Assembly (NCBI GenBank): GCA_002900995.3
Contig: CM035305.1
Coordinates: forward strand, 1,886,728 to 1,950,727
Direction: 5' to 3'
DNA: 64,000 nt
Origin: Ganoderma boninense
Lineage: Eukaryota > Basidiomycota > Agaricomycetes > Polyporales > Polyporaceae
The notes beneath the pieces were generated by a model. The model was not told the DNA's origin, did not search any database, and saw only the letters and a program-made list of their open reading frames with translations. Positions 1 through 10,823 of the stretch are shown here, piece after piece. Position 1 is the first letter of the stretch. Each line of letters opens with the position of its first letter. The position numbers and the translations under genes were made by a program.

Positions 1-962
1 TGTTTTGAAGTGGCCTAATTGCTGGCCCGAGGATGGTGTAGTGGTCATGGCTGTTGTTCCAGCACCGTTTTGTTGCCTGCCGTCCCAGCCGTTGTCTCCC
101 CCACCACTCCGGCCTCTTCCTCTGCCACGCCCACGCCCTCGATGGCCCCCTCGTCCTCGCAAGTTTCCTCCATGAACGCCTGGGCCATCGCCCACTCTCC
201 GCCGCTTCTTCCTATGTCCGTCATCGAACGGAAGTTGGCCGCGTTCGATCGCCTCTCGTTTCCTCTGCTCCTTCTCGGCCACGTTCTGCGCGGTCGGGAA
301 TCTCTTCTTCCGCTCCGCGATCCATGCAGCAATCGCCTCCGGCGTGTCGAGCTTGATGCTCGTGCCCTGTATAGGCACGGGCTTCCTTCAAAGCCCAAAC
401 CATGGCATGAATACGCATACAGCTGACGTAGGCACACGCAGACGCACCCTTTGAGGCTGGGGTCCGCATCCCAATCATCCCTCCTTTTCCTATGCTCCCA
501 GCCAAATGGGTAGACGAGATGGCGATCCATCATGTGAAGTTCCACGCTCCTCTTCGACCCAGAGAATGTGCATCCCTGTGTCGAGCATCTGGAGGTACCG
601 GCTTGGTACCAGCCTCCAGGCCCACCATGCCCGTACGAGTGCGTCTGCGTTTGTGGCCGTTGCCCAGCGGACGGACGTAGGTTTTGGGGTGCGACGAACT
701 GGCTGTATTGGGTACCTGGGACGTATGTCGAAGAGAGTGTGTATCCTTCCGCGGTCACGGAGGGGCGTGCTTGGGTGTAGTACTGGGCGTATGCCTGGGC
801 ATAGTGAGATGCTTGACCGTAGGCGGCGAACTGGGCCTGGCCGTATGGGTTAGAGAGTGCAGCAGTCAAAGCCTGGGCGGCGATGTTTCCGGTGGACAGC
901 CCTGCACGAGGAGGGTAGTTGTGTGGTGGGCCAGGGAAGGGCTGGGGGCGGTTGGGCTGCAT
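1..962 (-). CDS. NUFIP1/Rsa1-like protein, 3' end truncated by the window edge
   Basis: NUFIP1 and yeast Rsa1 are nuclear box C/D snoRNP assembly factors that work with R2TP. Exon 1 runs 962-448 and exon 2 from 385 to the left edge, still open; the intron is 447-386 (gtgcgt...ttgaag). The N-terminal ~110 residues are rich in Pro, Tyr, Gln and Ala. A C2H2-like segment follows (C-x4-C, then H-x4-H). Across the splice comes the NUFIP1 signature: PIQGTSIKLDTPEAI, then WIAERKKRFPT. The visible end is an RGG/GRG-rich tail, typical of RNA-binding fungal members. I chose the ATG at 962; the open frame upstream has only a GTG. The last codons and stop lie outside the window. The family call rests on the WIAERKK(R/K)(F/W)PT core and is fairly secure; orthology with Rsa1 is inferred. 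Confidence 0.82.
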
Positions 963-1646
963 TGGCGGACAGAGAGCGAGGAAGCGCCCATGGACGCGCA
1001 CTTAAACTTTTTTGACGAGTGATGTCGGTAAATGCAATGACGCTGCTCATAATCTCGGAGAATGCTCATAGATGCCGGCGGAACCGATCATGAACTTGAC
1101 CCGAGCTCAACCTCATGTGCTAGCAAGATACTGCACACGAAAGCAATGTCCTTGTTGCACCAGTATACCGTGATTAACATACGCATACTTTTACTGTCTA
1201 TGAGGCGCGCGTATGCACGATAGCACTATGATAGAGCCCAGTTACGTCAGTGGGGGAGCCCGTGAGTTAAAAGCATCATGTTGGCCTGCGAATCGGGGTG
1301 TGCTACATCGGAGGAGAGGGAGACAACGCAACGGACGAGAGGTCAAGATAGGAGCTCGGATCGGGGAGGTACACTGTCGGGGGTTTTCGGTGATTTTTGA
1401 TGGGGACAACAGGGATGGGGAAAGATCGAGAGGGGAGAATACGAGCGAGACGGGGGAACCCAGCAGGGCGCCGGGGTGCTGACAGGAGGGATGGCTGCAG
1501 GGGGAAGAGAGAGGAATGTCCGATATCCGGGGGACTGGCCAGTCGGCGACGCACACGTCAGGTGTACGAGCGGGAACCTGACACATCGCCGCCCGGGGTG
1601 GAAATCAAGCATCTGGGCCTGCTGACGCCTGATAAACATTGTGTGG
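963..1646. other. Intergenic: NUFIP1-like upstream region
   Basis: No supported gene. The minus-strand frames here (for example 1242-1586) are pyrimidine-rich, low-complexity and lack conserved motifs. The stretch next to 962 is the likely promoter of the NUFIP1-like gene; the far end holds the 3' region of the KH gene. Confidence 0.5.
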
Positions 1647-2732
1647 CTAGTCCTGCAATTCCTCCTGCTGTTGCTGATCACGGCCAACCCTCCGCTCCTT
1701 CTCGCTCTCAAGCTGGTTGTACAGGAGGAATAGCGCCTTCTCATTGGCCTCGGGAGTGCCGACGATGGTAAACATGCGCTCGCCGGTCTCGTCGTGGGGC
1801 TCCTTCGCGATGGAGATCTTCGAGCCCGACAGCCGTCGAATCTCGGTAATTTTGGTCCCGTTCCGGCCGATGATGCACCCGACCATATCCGACGGGATGG
1901 AGATGTTCTGCGTGCGGAGGTTCGTGGGCTGTGGTGATGATGGCGAGTTTGGGGAAGGTGATGTGCGGCCACGGCCCTCGCCATTACTCCTCCTGCCGGT
2001 CTGCGGGCGACGGCCCGAGCGGTCGTCGCCCGTGCCTGGGTGGAAGAGCACTGTGCCGACACCGCGTTCCCAGTCCTCGAGAAGACAGCGACCGATCTCT
2101 TCGATGGCCCGACCTATCGATTCAGAGGACCCTTGCACCTCCACGATACGCTCTGTGGATTGGGGGAGCATATCCTTCGAGGCGACCATCCGCGCTCCCG
2201 AGGAGTCCTGGATGGCTTTGATCTTCAAACCGTTCCTGCCAATCACACTGCCCATGAGGTTGTGTGAGATGAGAAGGCGAATGGCAGTAGTGGGTGAAGA
2301 GGAGTTTGACGTGACGGGGGAGGATGGATTGGCAGAGACGAGTTGGGAGACAATGAGGGAGTACGCCTGCAATATGCGCATTAAAATCCATGCGATTGCA
2401 CCGAATAGTCTGTACGCACCTTAGCCACACCCTCCACGGAGCCAGTCACTGTCAGAACCCGCTCGTGAACCCCGGGAATGACTTTGCTGACGCCAGCTTT
2501 GACGCCTGTCTGTTCCCGGAGTTCTGCGACGTTTTTACCGGCCTTCCCAATGATTACCCCGGCATCTTTGGTGCTCACAAGCGCGCGAAGGGTGAGACTA
2601 TCGTTGCCAGCCGGGGTAGGGGAGCGGGACTGAGGAGCAGAGCCTGCGGCAGGACGAATCAGAGTGGGGAGCGGGGACTGCAGAAGGGGAGAACGCACCA
2701 GCGTCGCGGGGAACGGGGGCGTCGGAGGGCAT
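1647..2732 (-). CDS. Triple KH-domain RNA-binding protein (PCBP/hnRNP K type)
   Basis: Exons 2732-2699, 2643-2420 and 2366-1647 give 325 residues. Three KH domains are visible, each with its GxxG loop: GKAG near residue 44, GRNG near 125 and GRNG near 250. KH3 reads IPSDMVGCIIGRNG followed by TKITEIRRLSGSKI. KH1 spans the second splice site, which restores its last helix (VAKAYSLIVSQL). An Arg/Gly/Ser-rich linker separates KH2 and KH3, and the tail has a short Gln run. Fungal relatives (S. pombe Rnc1, yeast Pbp2/Hek2) bind mRNA and control its stability or localisation; a similar role here is inferred. The first exon codes only 11 residues, so I chose the start by joining MPSDAPVPRDA to GSAPQS at consensus splice sites. 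An alternative start inside exon 2 cannot be excluded. Confidence 0.85.
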
Positions 2733-3181
2733 GGTAAGGATGAGAGGGAGAGGGGAGGGAAAGGCGGGGAGTAGAGGGAGCGAGGAGGACAGGGGAGGAC
2801 GATGTGAAGGTGGACGAGCAAAAGCTTGCAAACAAGTGCGGAAGACTCGTCCAGACCGGCGCAGTCTCGGCATCTCCCCGCCCGCGGAGCTGCCTTTTCG
2901 CACTCCGCCCGCGCCGACACAACCTCATTGACTCGCTCGAGCCATCGCCTCCAACGACGACACCCAGAACATTTGCCATCCGCACACACAATAAAAGCTA
3001 TGTTGTACAAGTAACCGGAGGCCGTAGCGCTGTCCTCCTCGGCAACGGTAGTATCATATTCGATCGTCGTCCCCGCGAAACAGGCATACGAGAGCTATAG
3101 GCGTAGTACATGGAGTATGTCATGGCACGAATCATAGAGGAGCGCGAGGGGCGGGAGTGGGAAGCCATGCAATCGTTCCAT
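2733..3181. other. Intergenic between the KH gene and uL13
   Basis: 449 bp holding the KH gene promoter and the uL13 3' UTR. The minus strand is C/T-rich just upstream of 2732. No gene is supported. Confidence 0.5.
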
Positions 3182-3961
3182 CTAGTACCCAAGCTGCGCG
3201 AGCTTTTCAAAAGATGGTGTCGCATCAACCAAGGCCTTTTGGCGCAGCTTGAGGGCCGCGGTCTAGGCATGTGACAGTCAGACGGACGGTGCTGGGAGAT
3301 AAGCAAAGCAAGTTTCCTGACCTTGCGCTCATGGAAGGCCTGGGCCTTGACCTTCCTCTTCTCCTCCAGGCGATCAACGACGTCCTTGTAGCCCCAGCCA
3401 ACCTCGTGGGACAGACGCTAGAAACCCATCGTGTTCTGTATCGGGCCGCTGGTGGAAAGAGAAAGGCCTGCTTTCACGTACCTTGACCGTACAGTACTTG
3501 CGACCGGGCTTCAGACGCAATACCCTGAGAGCCTCAGGGACAACCATGCGCTTCTTTCTGTCGTAGGGAGGAGGGACGCCCTCGAACAACTTGAGGCGCT
3601 CCAGAGCAGCCGCGCCGCGGGCAGTCTTGTGGGGAACCATGCCGCGAATGGCCCGGTAGAGTATCTTCGAGGGTGCACGGTGGTGGAAAGGGCCGGACTT
3701 TTTCGGGTTGACAATGTGACGCTTGTGGAGGAAGTTGTGGTACCGCAACTGCTCGAAGGTGTTAAGTCTCATTCACTGGCACCGAGGACGGACTGCACGC
3801 ACCTTGTTGCGGAAGAAACTGCCAGAAATGTTGATCTCCTCGCACCGGACGACAACAATCTTCTGGCCATTGAGGACTTGCTTCGAGATAATTGAAGCAA
3901 GTCGGCCCAGAAGATGGCCCTTGCCGTCTATGACAATTGGGGTGGAGGAGAAGGTGGCCAT
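3182..3961 (-). CDS. RPL16: 60S ribosomal protein uL13 (L13a / yeast L16)
   Basis: Exons 3961-3803, 3748-3482, 3417-3322 and 3247-3182 encode 195 residues, the usual length for eukaryotic uL13. Recognisable blocks are [12 protein letters not shown] near the start, [18 protein letters not shown] across intron 1, [35 protein letters not shown] and [12 protein letters not shown]. The C-terminal helix ends AQLGY. All introns are short (55-74 nt) and in phase 0. Introns of vertebrate RPL13A host snoRNAs; these are too short for an obvious box C/D gene. Upstream, 4097-4041 has strong splice signals (gtgaga...ccgcag) and may be a 5' UTR intron. The gene is divergent from the acyl carrier protein gene. 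Confidence 0.96.
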
Positions 3962-4040
3962 GGTGGGTCTGTTCGGAAATGCGACGAAGAGGTGATGGGT
4001 TAAAATGCGTATAGTTGGTGTATTTGATGGGAAGACGAAC

Positions 4041-4097
4041 CTGCGGAATAAAGTACAATGTCAGCAAGCAGCGGGGTGCCGTACTCGAGAGTCTCAC
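4041..4097 (-). other. Possible 5' UTR intron of uL13
   Basis: A 57 nt stretch starts gtgaga and ends ccgcag, about 80 nt upstream of the uL13 start codon on the same strand. A short upstream frame (MAVTTHTSEPQAAITDSS) precedes it. Ribosomal protein genes of basidiomycetes often carry leader introns, which makes this reading likelier than a separate small gene. It is inferred from splice signals only. Confidence 0.4.
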
Positions 4098-4876
4098 CTT
4101 GACGATCTTGCTACTGTCGGTAATGGCGGCCTGAGGCTCGCTCGTATGGGTCGTGACAGCCACCGTGACTCCTGCTGCATAGTTTGTCGGTAAATGCCGG
4201 AACCCAAGATTCAGCCACCCATACGAGCGCTTACCTCTCCTTCGATATCGTTGCGCCCTCGCCAGCTGGTCTCACCCATTCTCAGTCTGTCTTACACCAG
4301 TGAACCATCCGTTCATGTCTCGCTATGAGACATTTACCCTGCAGCCCGCAGCCTCCTCCTCGACACCTCCGAACTTTGTCCCCGTTCATATCAGACTTGT
4401 TCCCCCACACTATGGAGAATTTGCCTGGCATCCTACGACATTCCCCTTTTTGGCTGAGCTGGTCTCCGGGTTGTTTAGATACTTCGTCCCGTCCGAGCAT
4501 ACGCAATGTCATCAGACCCTTTGCAATAGCTCGCTGTGGGGCTGCCTTGCATAAGTGTCCTTTACGACGACAATCGTTGGTGCCCATGGGAGGGTTCTCC
4601 GAAGGTCAGGCTTGTTTCGAAATGTCCTCATGCGGTGGACTCGAGGTGGTATCACGGGCGGGTGCATATCGACCCGCATAGCGTGAATTGAATTGCTTGC
4701 AAGAGATTGGCTCGCCAGACGATGACCCACCCGGGCGCTTGACTGCTACGGGACGGGCGGCTGGAGGGCATCGGCGACTCCCGGCGGCGGAGTTGGGTCG
4801 AGTGCGCTGCTGTGAGGTTGCAGCTGGTGACCGTGTCCCTACCGCGTCCTTGCACCTCTCCTCCAAAACTCTAGAC
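4098..4876. other. Divergent intergenic region, uL13 / mitochondrial ACP
   Basis: Frames of 60-140 codons exist on both strands, but none shows a conserved motif or consistent splicing. The segment should hold the promoters of both flanking genes. Part of the open frame at 4688-4876 is in frame with the ACP start but reads as low-complexity leader. Confidence 0.45.
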
Positions 4877-5494
4877 ATGTTCCGTCTCGCTGCTCGTAAC
4901 TTCGCTGCTCGCAACCTCAACGTTGCGGCTCGTTCTGCTGTCGCTCCCCGACTTACTTTTGCCGCGCGCAGCCGTATCGTTCCCTGCGCAGCGTACTCTG
5001 CAGCGGCTGGTCTGTCAAAAGAGGACATCTCTACGCGTGTGCTCGATGTGTTGAAGAGTTTTGAGAAGGTGGACAGTTCAAAGGTACGTTTACATTGTCC
5101 TTATCCTAGTGTCACCTGCGTTGGTGTGCTGACGTGACGTGTCCGACAGCTCTCAACAACGGCCGCGTTCGCGGAGGACCTCGGACTCGACAGTCTAGAT
5201 GCTGTGGAAGTCGTCATGGCTGTAGAGGAGGTCAGCTTGCATCATTCGTTGTCCTTGTACCACTACTCAAGTGACCGCAGGAGTTTGCTATTGAGATTCC
5301 GGACAAAGAGGCGGACGAGATCAAAACAGTGCAGCAAGGTGTGTCTCGTGTCCTCTGAAAGACGTCTCGTACCCTTCTGACCCCGGGCATTCGTCCGACA
5401 GCTATTGACTACATTGCCAAGACGCCGGAAGGTATGAGACCGTCTCCTTCAACGTGTCTGGTCACGTTTGCTAACTCTCCTTCCAGCGCATTAG
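4877..5494 (+). CDS. ACP1: Mitochondrial acyl carrier protein (complex I NDUFAB1 type)
   Basis: Exons 4877-5083, 5150-5230, 5281-5338, 5402-5431 and 5487-5494 encode 127 residues. The first ~45 residues are an Arg/Ala-rich, acid-free matrix-targeting sequence (MFRLAARNFAARN...). The carrier domain follows: DVLKSFEKVDSSK, then the DSL site in EDLGLDSLDAVEVVMAVEE, whose serine carries 4'-phosphopantetheine, then EFAIEIPDKEAD and IDYIAKTPEA. Mitochondrial ACP serves type II fatty acid/lipoate synthesis, is a complex I subunit in many fungi, and joins LYR proteins in Fe-S assembly. The last exon codes barely two codons, so the exact C-terminus is the least certain part. The lipoate link is relevant to the H protein at 52.8 kb, which needs lipoylation. 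Confidence 0.95.
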
Positions 5495-5859
5495 TCTGTA
5501 GCATGTATCTCTGTACTACACCCGCCCATTAATCGTAATCACTGCTTCTTTTTTGTCACTCCATTATCTCAATGGTCCAAGGCGTGGGCACGCTTCTCTA
5601 GTCTCGAATGTTCGGGGCAGCCTCAAAACAGTTAGTCTCGTTGACAGTTGAGCAGTGAAGCTTACAGCTGGGTCACGGAGAAATCATCCAGGTCATCAAA
5701 GCAGCGGCCCTGCTTCCCAAAAGGTCGTTTACGTTTCTCATAGTCCTTGTGATGACTTGGACGTCATAGGCTGTTTGCTATTTATTACCCCCTGACTATC
5801 TGCATCACTTCACTGCGTTCGGCCCTCTCGTCTTTTCTCATCCCCTTTCCCATAAGGAT

Positions 5860-7245
5860 ATGGTTCTCCGCCACATCATTGTCGACAAACCGCTCCTCGA
5901 GACGAACTGTAGTTTGGGCGAAGGTATAGCTCGACACCACCTTGTATCATACGACACCTCAATGATTTGACTGCACCGCACAGGTCCACTTTACGATCCA
6001 AGGACATCGACCTTGCATTTCATTGATATCGAACAGAACAAGGTGTGCCGGACATTTTGCAACAATCCCATTTGCTGGCATCTTGACCTGCGAAGGTTCA
6101 TCATTACAATGTCTTATCGGAGGAGCTCACCAGCGAGCACTTCGACGTCCCGGTAACCTGTTTGGCTCTCAGACGAAATGGCAAGGGTGTAAGAGACTCC
6201 CCTGCTGTTCACCGTTTCGTCATCGCTGACACAGAGAACGTCTTGGCAGTTAGCATGTGCAACGAGCCACGGGTTTGCTCTTATCGAAGAAGGATCGAGC
6301 CTCAAGCACTTGAGTCAACCGATCCCAACCGGCTTCCAACCTTATACCCGATTCAATGATGGGGCCTGTGACCGGTATGGACGTTTCATTGCGGGAACCT
6401 TGTTCAACCCAGAGCGTGGCGTGCCTGGTCAGCTCTACATATACGATCCCAAACTCGATGTATGCGAGGTACTCGAGCCCGGGCCGTTCACGGTGCGCGA
6501 TATGCTGAACCCGTGTTTCTCGGCTGACAGTCCCGTCTCCCAACCAGGACAGCAACGGGCTGGGCTGGACGGACGGGGGCAAAACCATGTGGGCACCTTA
6601 ACCCCTTCTGCCGCGGCGTCCCCAGATCTGAGATAGCGGTCACTAACTTTAGGCTCTTCACGGATTCGTTCAAGAACAAGATATACGCGTTTGATTATGA
6701 AGACGGGAAAGTTTCTCGCAAGCGCGATTTCGTCGACTGCCTGTCACAAGGCCTCACCGAGGGAACATTTCCTGATGGCCTTTGCATCGATAAGGATGGC
6801 GGGGTCTGGTCGGCGCGGTTGGTCCTTCTGCAGCTCCCCCTGACGACATGCACACACTGATAATAGTGCGCGTGGAATATAGATGGGGTGCGTCAAGGAT
6901 TATCAGGTACACCAAGGATGGAGAGATGGATCTAGAAGTCTTCTTCCCTACGGCATTGAACGTCACGGCGTGCACCTTCGGCGGTAAGTGGGGTCGTCGT
7001 GCGGTCTCACAGGCTCGCGTTTCCGTAGCGGTTACGCAACGTTAGATACGCGGCGCTCACGTTCTTGTCCTCGTGCGTCGACAGGTCCGAAGAACGACCA
7101 GCTGTACGTGACCACGGCGCACTGTGGGGCATGTGGAGGCGACGCGAGCCGTCAGGCAGCGTTCCCAGACTCCGGGAACGTGTTTGTCGTCGACTTGTCC
7201 GGGGAATTCACCGGGGGGGAATGGAGGTTCGAGTTTGGGGGTTAG
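5860..7245 (+). CDS. SMP-30 / gluconolactonase / LRE-like beta-propeller
   Basis: Eight exons (5860-5923, 5984-6042, 6096-6188, 6250-6492, 6548-6588, 6653-6817, 6883-6983, 7085-7245) encode 308 residues, close to regucalcin (~299). Family landmarks occur in order: CSLGEGPLYDP with the metal-binding Glu, LHFIDIEQNK, TRFNDGACDRYGRFIAG with the Asn/Asp site, DSNGLGWTDGGKT, FTDSFKNKIYAFDY, FPDGLCIDKDGGVW and the C-terminal LYVTTAHCG. No signal peptide is visible, so a cytosolic lactonase role is likely; the substrate cannot be read from sequence. The small exon 5 (41 nt) is well supported because it restores the SNGLGW block. The splice before exon 7 uses a gttggt donor and is the weakest junction. 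Confidence 0.88.
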
Positions 7246-8143
7246 ATAAGGCTGCACCCCGGGAAAGAATACTTCTTGGAAGACCATGGGGACTCGCGAA
7301 TGGCTCGGATAGATGGTTTGCCACAACTTGGTTTGCTACCGCTGACAATACAGTTGAAGAGGGTTCTGTCTGACATATGCCATCAGCTAATTTCAAAGGT
7401 ACCGTCTAGCGCCATGTAAACTCTACACCATGCACTGCGTTCGAATGGGATGATGCCATGGACCGTTTGTCCTCCCTCGCCTCGGAAACTTGCAAGACAT
7501 AGGGACGAAGCTCGCGGGGAGTGGCTACGAGCCTAAGTTAGCCATAAGGTATCGTTGGTGGCTCATTAATACCGGTGGAAAGGTTACCCGATCCAACATC
7601 CAGATTGCAGAGAGCCGCGCTAGCGGTGAGGCACCTGTTCAGTGACCCTGCAACATCAGTGAGCGGAATCGCAGACGGAATCACGCTATCATGAGCAAGA
7701 CAGGGCAGACATACATCTGACCTCGCAAAGGATTCCAGACCTATGGGATGCCGGGAGAGCATGTGAGCCAGATTAGGCACGGCATGGAATGTGCGGTCAC
7801 CGGAGAGCTTACCACAACCGAAGTCTGTTCTCTCGGTGGCAAAGAAGTTAATGGCTGATATGAAATGGTCATTTGGTAGCGCAGTGAACTTGAATTCCAG
7901 GAGGCTCGTCGTGTACAGCATGTCGGAGACCGAATGCACCTTGCATGCGCTGTGAGCAGTGGACTTGCCTCCCCCTTGTGTGCATTCCTTGGTTGGAGTT
8001 GAATACCGTAACCTCTTTGGGGAAAGCCGAAGGGCTTTCGAACTCCGCAGGCGGGCATTGATGGCCGCGTCGGCAGACATTTCGGGTCAGGAAACAGCGC
8101 AGAGGGCATAGACGCCGACCAGCCACGGTTGTGCGCGACCACG
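7246..8143. other. Intergenic with an unexplained 180-codon minus frame
   Basis: The longest open frame is on the minus strand, 8080-7538. It contains stretches that look protein-like (LLEFKFTALPNDHFISA, FHAVPNLAHMLSRH) but no recognisable domain. A second overlapping minus frame (8361-7741) runs into bL17m antisense sequence. The segment could be an F-box-type gene remnant or chance. The right end is the bL17m promoter. Confidence 0.3.
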
Positions 8144-9183
8144 ATGAAGCATGGAGTCGCGTTCCGCAAGTTCTCGAGGACATCCTCGCATAGGATGCTT
8201 ATGCTGAGGTACGTGTTCCTCACATTCTCTCTGTCGTGTTTTGGCTTAGTGTGGCGTCGTTCAGGAACCTCGTCACGTCCCTCATACAGCACGAACAGAT
8301 TAAGACCACCCTCCCGAAAGCAAGGGACACGGCTAGACTTGCTGAGAAGGTCCGCATCCAACTTGCATGCCTGACCCTAATCTTTCTGAAACAGAACATT
8401 CAGCTTATTACTTTGGGCAAGAAAGGCAACCTCCCTGCGTTCCGTAAAGCCTCTGGCTTCCTCCTTGACCAGTCTCTAATCCCCAAAGTCTTCGCCAACC
8501 TCGCTAAACGCTACTCGGAGCGACCTGGAGGCTACACGAGGATACACAAGTATGGCAATCGTCCAGGTGACAACGCTCCGCATGCCATTCTTGAACTTGT
8601 GGACAACCCAAGGGACCTCCGCTTCGCGATGACCGCCCGCGCTATTGGGTGGGAGATGCTAGGGAAGAAGGTGGGCCAGCAGAGCCCCAGGGACGTGGCG
8701 GTTGCTGGTATCCCGGAGGTGGACGAGGTCATCAAACGGGAACAACGGACTGGAGTTGGGATGAGAGGGCAACTGCGCTCGGTGACACGGAAGAACCTCC
8801 AGAAGGTCCTCAAGTACCGCGGCAGCGAGGGTGTTTCAGACTTGACGAAGTTGGCTGAGGATCACGTCGTATGTCCTGTGTCTTTTTTGCGTGTAGGACA
8901 CCATCACGACCCCCCTTGACTTAGGACACCTTGCTCGCTCGACCCCTTGCGCTCAAGGAGATGGTCGAAGCCAAGCAAGAGCAAAAAGACAAGAAAGTCA
9001 AGGGGCGCGACCACCTTCGACACCCTCCGCCTGAAGGCAGGCCAGACCCTCCCCGGTGGATCGCGAAGTACGCTCCATCTCGCCCAGGGTGCGCTAGGCA
9101 AGGAAACGTCGGGTCGATGGCGATTCCGATTCCCCGAGCGCGAGAAACTTGGCGTAGACAAGATTGTATGGGACCAGCTATAA
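8144..9183 (+). CDS. MRPL8: Mitochondrial large-subunit ribosomal protein bL17m, with one apparent frame break
   Basis: Exons 8144-8208, 8265-8349, 8404-8868 and 8925-9183. The N-terminus MKHGVAFRKFSRTSSHRM and the NLVTSLIQHEQIKTTLPKA block are diagnostic of bL17, followed by LITLGKKG, NRPGDNAPHAILELV and a fungal-specific C-terminal extension of more than 100 residues. In the last exon the frame starting LLARPLALKEM stays open to 9191, but codon use from about 9003 onward strongly favours the next frame (TTFDTLRLKAGQ ... GVDKIVWDQL, stop 9183). Removing one G from the GGGG at about 9002-9005 joins them. Corrected length is about 290 residues. The lack of an obvious transit peptide is common for bL17m. 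Confidence 0.9.
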
Positions 9184-9372
9184 TCGTATAATACTAATCT
9201 CGGGGTACGCCTCCTCTACCACTCATCTCGAACTTTGCTGCTTCTCCCCAAATCACCTGCCATAGCCCCGAAACACCCTTATGCTACGACTGGTAGGGCT
9301 TATTCTTGCAATGATATGTTGCACGGCGAAGTTTACTACATCCTACTCGTCTATCTTCTTTTGGATGGAGGT

Positions 9373-10578
9373 TCAGAATGAACTCGCAGCCTCCAAATCA
9401 TCTGCATTCAGCCAATCCGCCCCATTCTCCGCCAACACCCTCCATATCGCGTTTCTCGCGAATATCGGCCACTCTGGCGTGTCCCAAAACCTCGCCTTGA
9501 TCCCCAATGCGTGTGCGTCCCCCACGAACTGAGTCAGGTTTGCTAACTGGCCCTCGCTGATGGTCCCCACCCCACTCCAGCCGACGGCGGTCGCCCAGTC
9601 GGTCGACGCCAAAGGCGAAATCGTTGCATCGAAGGTCGTATTCAAGGATGGATCATTGAGCTGCGTGAGCGGAGCATCATAGAAGAAATCGCGTGGCTCG
9701 AGGGCCTTCACACCCTCGAGCGGCGTGTTCCCGGTGCCCACAACGGTCACAGCGGACTGAGACAAGGTGCCGTGTGCGAACGTTGTCAGATATCCCTCTG
9801 CTCGGAGCGGTTGCAAGGCTTGTACGATCGCCGGCAGGGTCCTGCATACCAGAAATCAGAACGTTGAATGGGACACAACAGAGGGTTGGTTGGAATGCGT
9901 ACGTTGGACCGTCCCCTTTTATGTCAACCAGGAGCTGTAGAGGGAAGCCGCTGTCCATGTCGAACACTCCGCTATGGGCGTGGTGCTCAGCAAGAGAGTT
10001 CTCAAAAGAACTTTTGATTTATTTTGTCGCTCACTTTGCACTGTTACCGTTCCCAGTAAAGGCAGACTTGTGGTTCGTAAGCCGCAAGACCTGGAGGATG
10101 GGTTGAATGTACAGGGCATCGAAGGTACGATCCTCCGTCAGTGCTTGGGTCTCGTGTCCAACCTGCTCAGACATAGTTACTTAGGACATCGCACGGCACG
10201 TATTTGCAGGTCAAACACTAACAAATAGTGTGCCGTTGATCAGATAGACGTCCGCCTCGACGCTGGCTGCACCGTAGCTCAGTGCGGTCAAAAACGGTAC
10301 GTCCCTCCAGTCTTTCCATTGGTCCCGGCGTTGCGTCAGAAGATCATAGATCCCTTGTCAATGTGCTGTGCCAAGAACCGTTCCAGAGAGTACTCACAAT
10401 CGTTATGGGAGTGTATCTGCTTGGGCACAATATTTTGCGTGAATTGCGTCGGATATTGGAGGAGCGGCGAGTTGGTGTTCTCCAGCGTCGCGATCGCCTG
10501 GCCCACACTCGCCTTCGCCTGCGCCAGAGCAAGCCGCCCAAAGAACGCCAGAAGACTCTGCAAAGCACCGAGCTTCAT
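9373..10578 (-). CDS. AIM6-family PLC-like phosphodiesterase, secretory
   Basis: Exons 10578-10398, 10311-10223, 10162-10035, 9971-9903 and 9841-9373 give 311 residues. A hydrophobic signal (MKLGALQSLLAFFGRLALAQA) starts the protein. The PLC-like phosphodiesterase barrel follows: VPKQIHSHNDYWRD with the catalytic His pair, ASVEADVYLINGTLF with the metal-binding E-x-D, then VGHE, LYIQPILQVL, PLQLLVDIKGDGP, a YLTTF strand and the C-terminal GIKARFWDTPEWP block. This architecture matches the fungal 'altered inheritance of mitochondria 6' family, related to glycerophosphodiester phosphodiesterases; the substrate is unknown. Each splice restores a conserved block, so the model is strong. The gene converges with bL17m, with 189 bp between the stop codons. 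Confidence 0.88.
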
Positions 10579-10823
10579 GGTGACTCGTGAGGTAACAGGT
10601 AAGACCTGCAAGTCCGCTCATCTTTCGAGGCCCCTTTTGTGTGAACAGGAGCACACGGAAACACCGCCAGAAGTCTGCTGACGCCTGGAAGAAGGTTGTA
10701 CACGGTCATGCAAGCGACGCACGTTCCACATCTCCATACGGATATGGCGGGTCGCTGCTACCAACAGCCTCCGTACTTCCATCCAGTTAAACTGACAGTC
10801 ATTCACCGGTTCTTCGGATATTA

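Noticed and set aside
4282..4681. Overlapping plus and minus frames of about 100 codons upstream of ACP
   Set aside because: Neither has conserved motifs or a consistent splice partner, and both fill a promoter region.
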